From NCBI RefSeq assembly GCF_009742705.1, contig NZ_WPCU01000005.1:708196-772195 (forward strand): 64,000 nucleotides of DNA, written 5' to 3'. This document shows positions 7,468-14,545 of the stretch, piece after piece. The notes under the pieces are model-generated. The model worked only from the letters and a program-made list of their open reading frames with translations. It ran no database searches and was not told the DNA's origin. The DNA is from Auraticoccus cholistanensis. Its GTDB lineage: Bacteria > Actinomycetota > Actinomycetes > Propionibacteriales > Propionibacteriaceae. The number at the start of each line of letters is the position of its first letter. Position 1 is the stretch's first letter. The translations under genes were made by a program, and so were the position numbers.

Positions 7468-8412
7468 ATGGACGCACCCCTGGCCCTGGTCGCCGGCGCC
7501 TCGCGCGGGCTCGGACTCCTCATCGCCACCGAGCTGCTGCGACGCGGCCACCGGGTCGCCATCTGCGCCCGGGACCGCACCCAGGTCGACGCCGCCGTGG
7601 AGCGGCTCTCGGCCGAGGGCACGGTCAGCGGGCACGTCTGCGACGTGGCCGACCGCGAGCAGGTCGCCCGGCTGGTCGCCGAGGTCGAGGCCGAGCACGG
7701 GCCGGTCGAGGTGCTGGTCAGCGTCGCCGGGGTGATCCAGGTGGGGCCGGCGGAGTCGATGACCCTGGAGCACTTCGAGGAGGCCATCGGCATCATGCTG
7801 TGGGGGCCGGTGCACCTGGCCTGGGCGGTGCTGCCGGGGATGCGGGAGCGCGGCCGGGGCCGGATCGCCAACATCTGCTCCATCGGCGGGGTCGTCGCCC
7901 CACCCCACCTGCTCCCCTACGCCACGGCCAAGTTCGGCGCGGTCGGCTTCTCCGAGGGGCTGACGGCCGAGCTCGCCGGCACCGGGATCACCGTCACCAC
8001 CGTGGTGCCCGGGCTGATGCGCACCGGGGCCCACGAGGTCGCGGAGTTCACCGGCCAGACCGGACGCGAGTACGCCTGGCTGGCGACCTCGGACTCGCTG
8101 CCGCTGATCAGCATGGACGCCGGCCGGGCGGCCCGCCGGATCGTCGACGGCCTGCTCCGCGGGCGCACCCGCGTCACGCTGACCCCGCTCGCGCAGGTGG
8201 CCACCCGGGTCAAGGGGCTGGCGCCGGCGACGACCACGGTGCTGCTCGGCGTGGCCAACCTGCTGCTGCCGGACGCGCCCGCCGACGGCACCCAGGAGAC
8301 GGTGCCCGGGCACGTGGCGGCGAAGCGGCTCGGGTCCAAGGTGGTCGGCGCCCTCACCGTGCTCGGGTCGGCGGCCGCCCGCGGCCTGAATACCCGCACC
8401 GGACGCCGCTGA
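7468..8412 (+). CDS. Short-chain dehydrogenase/reductase
   Basis: A 314-aa NAD(P)-dependent oxidoreductase. The cofactor motif Ala-Gly-Ala-Ser-Arg-Gly-Leu-Gly is at 9-16, with Arg36 after the second strand suggesting NADP preference. The catalytic Ser138, Tyr151 and Lys155 are in the expected spacing. The usual Asn-Asn-Ala-Gly after the fourth strand is replaced by Ser-Val-Ala-Gly. After the core (to about residue 255) there is an extra Leu/Ala-rich C-terminal tail of about 60 residues, including a hydrophobic stretch that could lie on or in the membrane. The substrate cannot be inferred. Start chosen at the ATG with a TACCGT box 6 bp upstream. Confidence 0.85.
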   Translation: MDAPLALVAGASRGLGLLIATELLRRGHRVAICARDRTQVDAAVERLSAEGTVSGHVCDVADREQVARLVAEVEAEHGPVEVLVSVAGVIQVGPAESMTLEHFEEAIGIMLWGPVHLAWAVLPGMRERGRGRIANICSIGGVVAPPHLLPYATAKFGAVGFSEGLTAELAGTGITVTTVVPGLMRTGAHEVAEFTGQTGREYAWLATSDSLPLISMDAGRAARRIVDGLLRGRTRVTLTPLAQVATRVKGLAPATTTVLLGVANLLLPDAPADGTQETVPGHVAAKRLGSKVVGALTVLGSAAARGLNTRTGRR

Positions 8413-8438
8413 GGCAGCACCCGCCCCGGGCAGCCGGC

Positions 8439-9662
8439 TCAGAACGCGTGGACGTGCACCTTCTTGCCGACCACGGTGATGCCGCCGTCGGAGACGGTGA
8501 AACCGCGCTCGGCGTCGCGCTGGCGGTCCACGCCGATCTCGGCGCCCTCGTCGACCACCACCCCCTTGTCGAGGATGGCGTTGCGGATCACCGCGTTGCG
8601 GCCCACCTGCACGCCGTCCATGAGCACCGAGTGCTCGACCTTGGCCCACTTCTCCACCCGGACCCGCGGGGACAGCACCGAGGAGTCGACGTCGCCGCCG
8701 GAGATGATGCAGCCCGGGCTCACGATCGAGTCCTCGGCGGTGCCGCGCAGCACGAACTTGGCGCCCGGCTCCTGCGGCACGGAGGTCCAGATCGGCCAGT
8801 CGGTGTTGTAGAGGCTGAACGCGGGCTTCACCGAGACCAGGTCCATGTGGGCGTGGTGGTAGGCGTCGATCGTCCCCACGTCGCGCCAGTAGTTGCGGTC
8901 CTCCTCGGTGGCGCCGGGGACCAGGTTGTCCCGGAAGTCGTAGACCTGGGCCTGCGACCGGCCGACGAACCAGGGGATGATGTCGCCGCCCATGTCGTGG
9001 CGCGAGGTGGGGTCGGCGGCGTCGGCGGTCAGCGCCTCGGCCAGCATCGCGGTGGTGAAGATGTAGTTGCCCATCGAGGCGAAGGACTCCTCCGGGTTGT
9101 CCGGCAGCCCCGGCGGGTCGGCGGGCTTCTCCAGGAAGCCCGCGATCCGGTTCTCCGCGTCGGCGTCGATGATCCCGAAGGCGGTGGCGTCGCGGCGCGG
9201 CACCCGGATGCCGGCCACCGTGCAGCCCAGCCCGGAGTCGATGTGCTGCTGCAGCATGTGGCCGATGTCCATCCGGTAGATGTTGTCGGCGCCGAAGACG
9301 ACCACGTACTCCGGGTCCTCGTCGATGACCAGGTTCATCGACTGGTAGATCGCGTCGGCGCTGCCCTGGTACCAGCGCGGACCGAGCCGCTGCTGCGCCG
9401 GGACCGGCGTGACGTAGTTGCCGAGCATGGTGGAGAAGCGCCAGGTGAGCGAGATGTGGCGGTCCAGCGAGTGCGACTTGTACTGGGTGAGCACCGCGAT
9501 CTGGCGCAGGTTGGAGTTGGCCAGGTTGGACAGCACGAAGTCGATCAGGCGGTAGGTGCCGCCGAACGGGACGGCGGGTTTCGCCCGGTCCATCGTCAGG
9601 GGCATCAGCCGCTTACCCTCGCCACCGGCGAGCACGATGGAGAGCACCCTTGGTCTGGCCAT
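8439..9662 (-). CDS. glgC: Glucose-1-phosphate adenylyltransferase (ADP-glucose pyrophosphorylase)
   Basis: A 407-aa enzyme making ADP-glucose from ATP and glucose-1-phosphate, the committed step of bacterial alpha-glucan synthesis. The N-terminal nucleotidyltransferase signature Gly-Gly-Glu-Gly-Lys-Arg-Leu is followed by [10 protein letters not shown], then Gly-Ser-Ala-Asp-Ala and the Phe-Leu-Glu-Lys-Pro substrate motif; the C-terminal third is a left-handed beta-helix ending in Val-His-Ala-Phe. Length is typical. It is divergent from glgM with 77 bp between the starts, the arrangement seen at M. tuberculosis Rv1212c-Rv1213. ADP-glucose would feed the neighbour GlgM. A TAGGTT box 6 bp before the ATG suggests a leaderless transcript. 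Confidence 0.95.
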   Translation of the reverse strand: MARPRVLSIVLAGGEGKRLMPLTMDRAKPAVPFGGTYRLIDFVLSNLANSNLRQIAVLTQYKSHSLDRHISLTWRFSTMLGNYVTPVPAQQRLGPRWYQGSADAIYQSMNLVIDEDPEYVVVFGADNIYRMDIGHMLQQHIDSGLGCTVAGIRVPRRDATAFGIIDADAENRIAGFLEKPADPPGLPDNPEESFASMGNYIFTTAMLAEALTADAADPTSRHDMGGDIIPWFVGRSQAQVYDFRDNLVPGATEEDRNYWRDVGTIDAYHHAHMDLVSVKPAFSLYNTDWPIWTSVPQEPGAKFVLRGTAEDSIVSPGCIISGGDVDSSVLSPRVRVEKWAKVEHSVLMDGVQVGRNAVIRNAILDKGVVVDEGAEIGVDRQRDAERGFTVSDGGITVVGKKVHVHAF

Positions 9663-9668
9663 GACGTG

Positions 9669-9674
9669 AACCTA
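9669..9674 (-). promoter_or_regulatory. Putative leaderless -10 box for glgC
   Basis: TAGGTT on the minus strand is 6 bp before the glgC ATG, inside the 77-bp region shared with divergent glgM. Confidence 0.55.
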
Positions 9675-9739
9675 GTGGACGGCTGGCGCGGCGGCACCAG
9701 CCCACCGGTGGACGCGCCGGGATGTGTCACCATGCGAAC

Positions 9740-10957
9740 ATGAGCGAAGGAGCCGGCGACGGGCTGCGGGTGTCGGTGCTGACCCGGGAGTACCCCCCGA
9801 CGATCTACGGCGGGGCCGGGGTGCACGTCGCCCAGCTGGTGCCCCAGCTGCGCCGGCTGTGCCAGGTGGACGTGCAGTGCATGGGCGAGCCGCGCGAGGG
9901 TGCCACCGCCCACGCCGAGGACTTCCCGCCCGGCGCCAACGCCGCGCTGCGGGTGCTGGGAGCCGACCTGTCGATGGTCGCCGCGCTGGAGGCCGGCGGC
10001 CCGGTGGACGTGCTGCACTCCCACACCTGGTACGCCAACCTGGCCGGGCACCTGGGCGGGCTGCTGCTGGACGTCCCGCACGTGGTGACGGCCCACTCCC
10101 TCGAGCCGCACCGGCCGTGGAAGGCCGAGCAGCTCGGTGGCGGGTACCGGCTGTCGTCGTGGGCGGAGCGGACGGCCTACGAGGGCGCAGACGCGGTGGT
10201 GGCGGTCAGCGCCGGGATGCGCCAGGACGTGCTGGCCTCCTACACCGACCTCGACCCGGACAAGGTGCACGTGGTCCGCAACGGGATCGACACCGAGGAG
10301 TTCCGGCCCGACCCGGGCACCGACGTGGTGCGCTCGCTCGGGATGGACCCCGAGCGTCCGTCGGTGGTGTTCGTCGGCCGGGTGACCCGGCAGAAGGGCC
10401 TGATCCACCTGGTCCGGGCCGCCGAGCGGCTCGACCCCGGCACCCAGGTGGTGCTGCTGGCCGGCGCGCCGGACACCCCCGAGATCGCCAGGGAGTTCAC
10501 CGAGGCCTTCGAGGCGCTGCGCTCGCGCCGCGGCGGCGGCGTCATCTGGGTCCCGGAGATGCTGCCCCGGGCCAGCGTGCGGCAGGTGATGACCCACGCC
10601 ACCGTCTTCGCCTGCCCCTCGGTCTACGAGCCGCTGGGCATCGTCAACCTGGAGGCGATGGCCTGCCAGACGGCCGTGGTGGCCAGCGCGGTGGGCGGGA
10701 TCCCCGAGGTGGTGGTGGACGGCGAGACCGGGCTGCTGGTCGACTACGACCCCGCCCGGGCCGACGACCCCGCCGCGGTGGCGCAGTTCGAGGCCGACCT
10801 GGCGGCGCGGATCGACGAGCTCACCGCCGACCCCGAGCGGGCACGGCGGTTCGGGCGGGCCGGCCGCCGGCGCTGCATCGAGGAGTTCTCCTGGAGCAGG
10901 ATCGCCGGCCAGACGGTCGACGTCTACCGGGCCGCGCAGGCCCGCCGGGCCGGCTGA
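9740..10957 (+). CDS. glgM: GT4 glycosyltransferase: alpha-maltose-1-phosphate synthase GlgM (often annotated glgA)
   Basis: A 405-aa GT-B fold glycosyltransferase. The N-terminal Leu-Thr-Arg-Glu-Tyr-Pro-Pro followed by Tyr-Gly-Gly-Ala-Gly-Val-His-Val and the C-terminal Tyr-Glu-Pro-Leu-Gly-Ile-Val-Asn-Leu-Glu-Ala-Met donor-site motif are diagnostic of GT4. The actinobacterial member next to glgC (Rv1212c) was first called glycogen synthase but is now known to use ADP-glucose plus glucose-1-phosphate to make maltose-1-phosphate for the GlgE pathway; that role is assigned here by family and position. GlgE and GlgB are not in the window. The ATG at 9740 matches the family N-terminus; no clear ribosome-binding site is visible. 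An upstream in-frame start at 9722 would add six residues. Confidence 0.9.
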   Translation: MSEGAGDGLRVSVLTREYPPTIYGGAGVHVAQLVPQLRRLCQVDVQCMGEPREGATAHAEDFPPGANAALRVLGADLSMVAALEAGGPVDVLHSHTWYANLAGHLGGLLLDVPHVVTAHSLEPHRPWKAEQLGGGYRLSSWAERTAYEGADAVVAVSAGMRQDVLASYTDLDPDKVHVVRNGIDTEEFRPDPGTDVVRSLGMDPERPSVVFVGRVTRQKGLIHLVRAAERLDPGTQVVLLAGAPDTPEIAREFTEAFEALRSRRGGGVIWVPEMLPRASVRQVMTHATVFACPSVYEPLGIVNLEAMACQTAVVASAVGGIPEVVVDGETGLLVDYDPARADDPAAVAQFEADLAARIDELTADPERARRFGRAGRRRCIEEFSWSRIAGQTVDVYRAAQARRAG

Positions 10958-10988
10958 GCGGCGGGTCTGCCTCGGGCTCCGGGCGCGG

Positions 10989-11023
10989 CGACGGCCCCGC
11001 ACCTCCCGGGTACGGGGCCGTCG
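10989..11023. terminator. Strong hairpin between convergent glgM and the DUF3117 gene
   Basis: An 11-bp perfect stem, CGACGGCCCCG at 10989-10999 pairing with 11013-11023, with a 13-nt loop. It sits 32 bp after the glgM stop and 43 bp beyond the end of the converging gene, so it can serve both. There is no U-tract, as is usual in GC-rich actinobacteria. Confidence 0.75.
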
Positions 11024-11065
11024 TCGCGGCGCACGGTGGGGTCCTCCGCGCCAAGGGACCGGGAC

Positions 11066-11233
11066 TCAGCCGACGACGCCCTTGAGGGCCCCGGCCAGGT
11101 CAGCGGCCTCCTCGGCGTTCAGCTCGACGACCAGTCGACCGCCACCCTCCAGAGGGACACGCATCACGATCCCGCGGCCCTCCTTGGTGACCTCCATGGG
11201 ACCGTCACCCGTACGGGGCTTCATTGCAGCCAT
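11066..11233 (-). CDS. DUF3117 small conserved protein (Rv1211-like)
   Basis: A 55-aa protein matching the highly conserved actinobacterial DUF3117 family: Met-Ala-Ala-Met-Lys-Pro-Arg-Thr-Gly-Asp-Gly-Pro-Met-Glu-Val-Thr-Lys-Glu-Gly-Arg, then a hydrophobic strand, and an acidic Glu-Leu-Asn-Ala-Glu-Glu-Ala helix. The molecular function is unknown; the family is short, soluble and nearly invariant in length. In M. tuberculosis the homologue Rv1211 lies between tagA (Rv1210) and glgM (Rv1212c), as here. The ATG is preceded by GAGATGAGGA, an adequate ribosome-binding region. Confidence 0.9.
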   Translation of the reverse strand: MAAMKPRTGDGPMEVTKEGRGIVMRVPLEGGGRLVVELNAEEAADLAGALKGVVG

Positions 11234-11309
11234 GCCATCCTCATCTCTGTCTCCGACGGAACGCACACCAGTATCCCGCACGGGAAGAGCAGATGGGGGT
11301 ACCGGGTGG

Positions 11310-11795
11310 TCAGGAGGGTTTCGGGTCCTCACCGGGCGGGTGCGCGGCGCAGTGGCGCAGCGCCACCTCCGACAGCGCGCGGAGGCTGCGCCGCAGCGCC
11401 CGGCGCGCGACCGGCCCGGCCAGCGGGACGGCCCTGACCACCAGCGCCGGACCGGTGACGTCCTCAGTGCAGGTGATGCGGGTGCCGGCGCTGCCCTCGT
11501 CCACCAGCCGGAACTCCCCGCGGCCGCGGAACTGCGGTCCGAGGTGCTCCACCTCCAGCAGGTGGCCGGGGATGATCCGGCTGACCCGCATGCGGTCCAC
11601 CAGCCCCAGCCGGCGACGCCCCGGCCCGGGACGGCTGACCGCCAGCACGCGGTCGCCGACCTCGCGGCCGGTGCCCTCGACGACCTCGACCGAGGTCATC
11701 GGGATCCAGCGGTGCTGCCCGGACCAGTCCAGCAGCACCTCCCAGATCTGCTCGGGCCGGGCGGGGCTCAGCACCTCGGCGCTCAGTCGGTACAT
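11310..11795 (-). CDS. SRPBCC (polyketide cyclase/START-like) family protein
   Basis: A 161-aa START-fold protein of the type found all over actinobacteria. It begins with the strand Met-Tyr-Arg-Leu-Ser-Ala-Glu-Val, then Ala-Arg-Pro-Glu-Gln-Ile-Trp-Glu-Val-Leu-Leu-Asp-Trp, and has the usual Trp-Ile-Pro-Met and Gly-Thr-Arg-Ile-Thr-Cys-Thr-Glu pattern of the hydrophobic ligand cavity. Ligand and function are unknown. It follows tagA with a 1-bp stop/start overlap (TGATG at 11793-11797), so it is the last gene of the DivIVA-like/tagA/SRPBCC unit. Confidence 0.8.
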   Translation of the reverse strand: MYRLSAEVLSPARPEQIWEVLLDWSGQHRWIPMTSVEVVEGTGREVGDRVLAVSRPGPGRRRLGLVDRMRVSRIIPGHLLEVEHLGPQFRGRGEFRLVDEGSAGTRITCTEDVTGPALVVRAVPLAGPVARRALRRSLRALSEVALRHCAAHPPGEDPKPS

Positions 11796-12430
11796 CACGC
11801 TCCTGCGCTGCGGGCCGGCTGGACCGGACGGGTGGGCACGTGGCAGTCGACGAGGTGGTCGTCGACCAGGCCGACCGCCTGCATCAACGCGTACGCGGTG
11901 GTCGGCCCGACGAAGCGTACGCCCCTGGCCTTGAGGGCGCGGGCCAGCGCCGCCGAGGCGGGGGTGCTGGCGGGGACGTCGGCCAGCCGCTGCGGGCGGG
12001 GGCGTCCTGGTGACGCGGCGGCCAGCACCAGGGCGGGGAACTCCTCCCCCAGGGCCACCACCGCGCGCGCGTTGGCCACCGCCGCCTCGATCTTGAGCCG
12101 GTTGCGGACGATGCCGGCGTCGGCCATCAGCCGGGCCACGTCGGCCTCCCCGAAGGCGGCGACGCGGGCGGGGTCGAAGCCGGCGAAGGCGGCCCGGAAG
12201 GCCTCCCGCTTGCGCAGGATCGTCAACCAGCTCAGCCCCGACTGGAAGGCCTCCAGGGTCAGCCGCTCGTACAGCCCGGCGGCGCTGGTGACCGGCCGGC
12301 CCCACTCCTCGTCGTGGTAGCGCACGTACTCCGGCGCCGACAGCGCCCACGGGCAGCGCAGCAGGCCGTCCTCGCCCCGCACCGCGCCCGAGGGGGTCAC
12401 CTCGGCGGTCACCGTCCCGGCTCCGGCCAC
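11795..12430 (-). CDS. tagA: DNA-3-methyladenine glycosylase I
   Basis: A 211-aa base-excision repair enzyme that removes 3-methyladenine from alkylated DNA. The HhH-GPD-like fold is recognisable from Arg-Cys-Pro-Trp-Ala, Tyr-His-Asp-Glu-Glu-Trp-Gly, and Phe-Gln-Ser-Gly-Leu-Ser-Trp-Leu-Thr-Ile-Leu-Arg-Lys-Arg. The four zinc ligands of E. coli Tag are all present in matching positions: Cys26, His39, His192 and Cys196. The start is a GTG; the first 20 residues are less conserved and an internal start a few codons later is possible. It overlaps the upstream DivIVA-like gene by 22 bp and the downstream SRPBCC gene by 1 bp. In M. tuberculosis tagA (Rv1210) has the same upstream neighbour, Rv1209. 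Confidence 0.92.
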   Translation of the reverse strand: MAGAGTVTAEVTPSGAVRGEDGLLRCPWALSAPEYVRYHDEEWGRPVTSAAGLYERLTLEAFQSGLSWLTILRKREAFRAAFAGFDPARVAAFGEADVARLMADAGIVRNRLKIEAAVANARAVVALGEEFPALVLAAASPGRPRPQRLADVPASTPASAALARALKARGVRFVGPTTAYALMQAVGLVDDHLVDCHVPTRPVQPARSAGA

Positions 12431-12741
12431 GACGGCAGCTCACCGGGCCCGAGGCGGCGCTCGTCGAGCTGCTGCTCCAGGCCGGCGATCCGGGCGTCGC
12501 GCTCGGCCAGCTCGCGTCCCAGCCGCTCCAGCACGTCGTCGACCTGGGCCATCGAGTAGCCCCGCAGGGCGACCCCGAAGCGCAGCCCGGCGACGTCCTG
12601 AGCGGTCAGCGGCAGGTCGGGCAGCTGCTGGCGGTAGGTGTCGCGCACCGGCTCCTCCTGCATGCCTCCCAGGCGGCCGGTGGCCGCCACCGCGCCGATG
12701 CCGAGCACCGCCACCGCGACCACCACCAGCGCCCACTCCAT
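12409..12741 (-). CDS. Membrane protein with DivIVA-type motif (Rv1209-like)
   Basis: A 110-aa protein with one N-terminal transmembrane helix (about 2-23) followed by a short cytoplasmic part. Residues 45-75 carry the DivIVA-domain signature: Asp-Val-Ala-Gly-Leu-Arg-Phe then Leu-Arg-Gly-Tyr-Ser-Met-Ala-Gln-Val-Asp-Asp-Val-Leu-Glu, and the C-terminus (76-100) is a short coiled coil. DivIVA domains bind curved membranes and recruit growth or division proteins; this small anchored version is uncharacterised. I take the ATG at 12739-12741 because it begins directly at the membrane helix; an in-frame GTG at 12759 would add six residues. It is the first gene of a three-gene overlapping unit with tagA. 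Confidence 0.82.
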   Translation of the reverse strand: MEWALVVVAVAVLGIGAVAATGRLGGMQEEPVRDTYRQQLPDLPLTAQDVAGLRFGVALRGYSMAQVDDVLERLGRELAERDARIAGLEQQLDERRLGPGELPSWPEPGR

Positions 12742-12797
12742 GGCAGGTGATGGTGCCACAGGTGCCGGGGCAGGACCGGCCGAGCGAGGGAGGACGC

Positions 12798-13694
12798 TCA
12801 GTCGATCGAGCTGGCGGGCGGCTCCCCGAGCTGCTCCAGGTCGCTCCAGAAGGTCTCCGGGACGGGGGTGGCCAGCAGCCGCTCGAGCTGCACCAGCCGC
12901 TGCCGGGTGGAGATGCCGACCACCGTGGAGTCCACCAGCGGGTCGCGCAGCGAGAAGTGCAGCGCGGCGGCGGCCAGGTCGACGGCGTGGTCGGCGGCCA
13001 GCCCGCGCAGCTGCTGCAGCCAGCCGGCCAGCTCCTCAGGGATGGGGGCGTAGCCGTAGGTGTCCTTGCTGGGGTCGGCCAGCACACCGCCGCCGAAGGG
13101 GGCGGCGTTGAACACGGTCATGCCGAGCTCGCGCGCGGTCTCCATCAGCGGGCGCGCGCTGCGGTCGGCGAGGGTGTAGCGGTTGTGCGTCAGGACGGCG
13201 TCGAAGGCCCCGGTCCGCACGTACTCGTGCACCATCTCGCGCGGACCGGCGGCGATGCCGATGGCGCCGACGACGCCCTGGTCGCGCAGCGAGGCCAGCG
13301 TCTCGACCGGTCCGCCGGGGGCCATCATCTCCGCGACCGGGCGGGGCTGCGGGTCGTGCAGGTGGTACAGCGGGAGCGAGTCCAGCGCCAGGCGCCGCAG
13401 CGACTCCTCCAGCGAGGCCAGGACCCGGGCGGCGTCGAAGTCGCCGGTGTCGGGGTCGGCGTCGGCCTTGGAGTAGATGATCTTGCCCTCCGGCAGCCCG
13501 CCGGCCCGCACCACCGCGGCGCCCAGGTGCCGCTCGCTGTGACCTCCGGCGTAGGCGTTGGAGGTGTCGACGGCGCCCAGCTCCGAGCGCAGCAGCGCGT
13601 CGGCGAGCAGGGCCGCCTCGCTCTCGTCGCCGCGGCCGCCGAGGGAGGAGGTGCCGAGGGTGACGGGGGTGGTCGGGACCGCTGCAGCTGCCAT
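12798..13694 (-). CDS. Aldo/keto reductase
   Basis: A 298-aa (alpha/beta)8-barrel NADP-dependent oxidoreductase. The catalytic tetrad is intact: Asp43 and Tyr48 (Val-Asp-Thr-Ser-Asn-Ala-Tyr), Lys76 (Tyr-Ser-Lys) and His113 (Leu-Tyr-His-Leu-His-Asp-Pro). The C-terminal phosphate-binding segment Ser-Thr-Val-Val-Gly-Ile-Ser-Thr-Arg-Gln-Arg is present. It resembles the D-threo-aldose/L-fucose dehydrogenase type subgroup, like the second aldo-keto reductase at 29273-30247, but has no sugar-pathway neighbours. A TAGCCT box lies 6 bp before the ATG, so it is probably a single-gene leaderless transcript. Confidence 0.87.
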   Translation of the reverse strand: MAAAAVPTTPVTLGTSSLGGRGDESEAALLADALLRSELGAVDTSNAYAGGHSERHLGAAVVRAGGLPEGKIIYSKADADPDTGDFDAARVLASLEESLRRLALDSLPLYHLHDPQPRPVAEMMAPGGPVETLASLRDQGVVGAIGIAAGPREMVHEYVRTGAFDAVLTHNRYTLADRSARPLMETARELGMTVFNAAPFGGGVLADPSKDTYGYAPIPEELAGWLQQLRGLAADHAVDLAAAALHFSLRDPLVDSTVVGISTRQRLVQLERLLATPVPETFWSDLEQLGEPPASSID

Positions 13695-13700
13695 GGCGGC

Positions 13701-13706
13701 AGGCTA
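13701..13706 (-). promoter_or_regulatory. Putative leaderless -10 box for the aldo/keto reductase gene
   Basis: TAGCCT on the minus strand lies 6 bp before the ATG at 13694. Confidence 0.5.
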
Positions 13707-13710
13707 CCGC

Positions 13711-14481
13711 TCAGCCCTCGACGGGCGTCCGGGACGGCAGCCGCGGGGTGCGGTTGGTCCGCATGATCTCGACCACCTCGTCGATGTCGTCGGTGAGCTG
13801 CAGCAGCTCCAGGTCGACGGGGTTGATGCAGGACTCCGCCAGCACCTGGTCGGCGAGCCAGTCCAGCAGCCCGCGCCAGTAGGAGGTGCCGAAGAGCACG
13901 ACCGGGAAGCTGGTCACCTTCTCGGTCTGCACCAGGGTCAGTGCCTCGAACAGCTCGTCCAGGGTGCCGAAGCCGCCGGGCATCACCACGAAGCCCTGGG
14001 CGTACTTGACGAACATCGTCTTGCGGGCGAAGAAGTAGCGGAAGTTGATGCCGAGCGTGACGTGGTCGTTGAGCCGGCTCTCGAAGGGCAGCTCGATGCC
14101 GAGCCCGATGGACTGCCCGCCGGCCTCCGCCGCGCCCTTGTTGGCCGCCTCCATGATCCCCGGCCCGCCGCCGGTGATGACCGCGTAGCCGGCCCGCACC
14201 AGCCGGCGTCCGATCTCCTCCGCGGCGGCGTACATCGGGTGGCCGGGGCCCAGCCGGGCGGAGCCGAAGACCGAGATGGCCGGTCCGGTCTCGGCGAGCG
14301 TGCCGAAGCCCTCGACGAACTCGGACTGGATCCGCAGCACCCGCCACGGGTCGGTGTGGACGAAGTCGCTGCCGGCCCGGGTGTCCAGCAGGTGCTGGTC
14401 CATGGTGCCGCCGTGCTGCTGGTCGGTGCGGCGCTCGACCGGGCCCTGCCGGCGTCGCTGCGCGGACGGTTCGCTGCTCAC
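13711..14481 (-). CDS. LOG-family protein (TIGR00730), Rv1205-like
   Basis: A 256-aa Rossmann-fold protein of the lysine decarboxylase-like/LOG family; characterised members are cytokinin-activating nucleoside 5'-monophosphate phosphoribohydrolases, and the M. tuberculosis homologue Rv1205 makes cytokinins. Both family motifs are intact: Gly-Gly-Gly-Pro-Gly-Ile-Met-Glu-Ala at 104-112 and Pro-Gly-Gly-Phe-Gly-Thr-Leu-Asp-Glu at 168-176. The first 40 residues are a polar extension. I choose the GTG at 14479-14481 because a TAGGGT box ends exactly 7 bp upstream and the family often starts with Ser-Glu-Pro; an in-frame GTG at 14490 would overlap that box. It is head-to-head with the LigD-like gene, 64 bp apart. 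Confidence 0.88.
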   Translation of the reverse strand: MSSEPSAQRRRQGPVERRTDQQHGGTMDQHLLDTRAGSDFVHTDPWRVLRIQSEFVEGFGTLAETGPAISVFGSARLGPGHPMYAAAEEIGRRLVRAGYAVITGGGPGIMEAANKGAAEAGGQSIGLGIELPFESRLNDHVTLGINFRYFFARKTMFVKYAQGFVVMPGGFGTLDELFEALTLVQTEKVTSFPVVLFGTSYWRGLLDWLADQVLAESCINPVDLELLQLTDDIDEVVEIMRTNRTPRLPSRTPVEG

Positions 14482-14488
14482 GCCCCAC

Positions 14489-14494
14489 ACCCTA
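14489..14494 (-). promoter_or_regulatory. Putative leaderless -10 box that fixes the LOG gene start
   Basis: TAGGGT on the minus strand is 7 bp before the GTG at 14481 and overlaps the alternative GTG at 14490, which favours the shorter protein. Confidence 0.5.
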
Positions 14495-14533
14495 ACGGCC
14501 CCCCACGACGCCGGCCGGACCCGCCGCCGTCCC

Positions 14534-14539
14534 TACGAT
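14534..14539 (+). promoter_or_regulatory. Putative leaderless -10 box for the Pol-ligase LigD gene
   Basis: TACGAT is 6 bp before the ATG at 14546. Confidence 0.5.
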
Positions 14540-14545
14540 GAGCCC

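Noticed and set aside
9722..9739. Upstream in-frame start for glgM
   Set aside because: The extension of six residues is not part of the usual GT4 N-terminus, which begins just before the Leu-Thr-Arg-Glu-Tyr-Pro strand.
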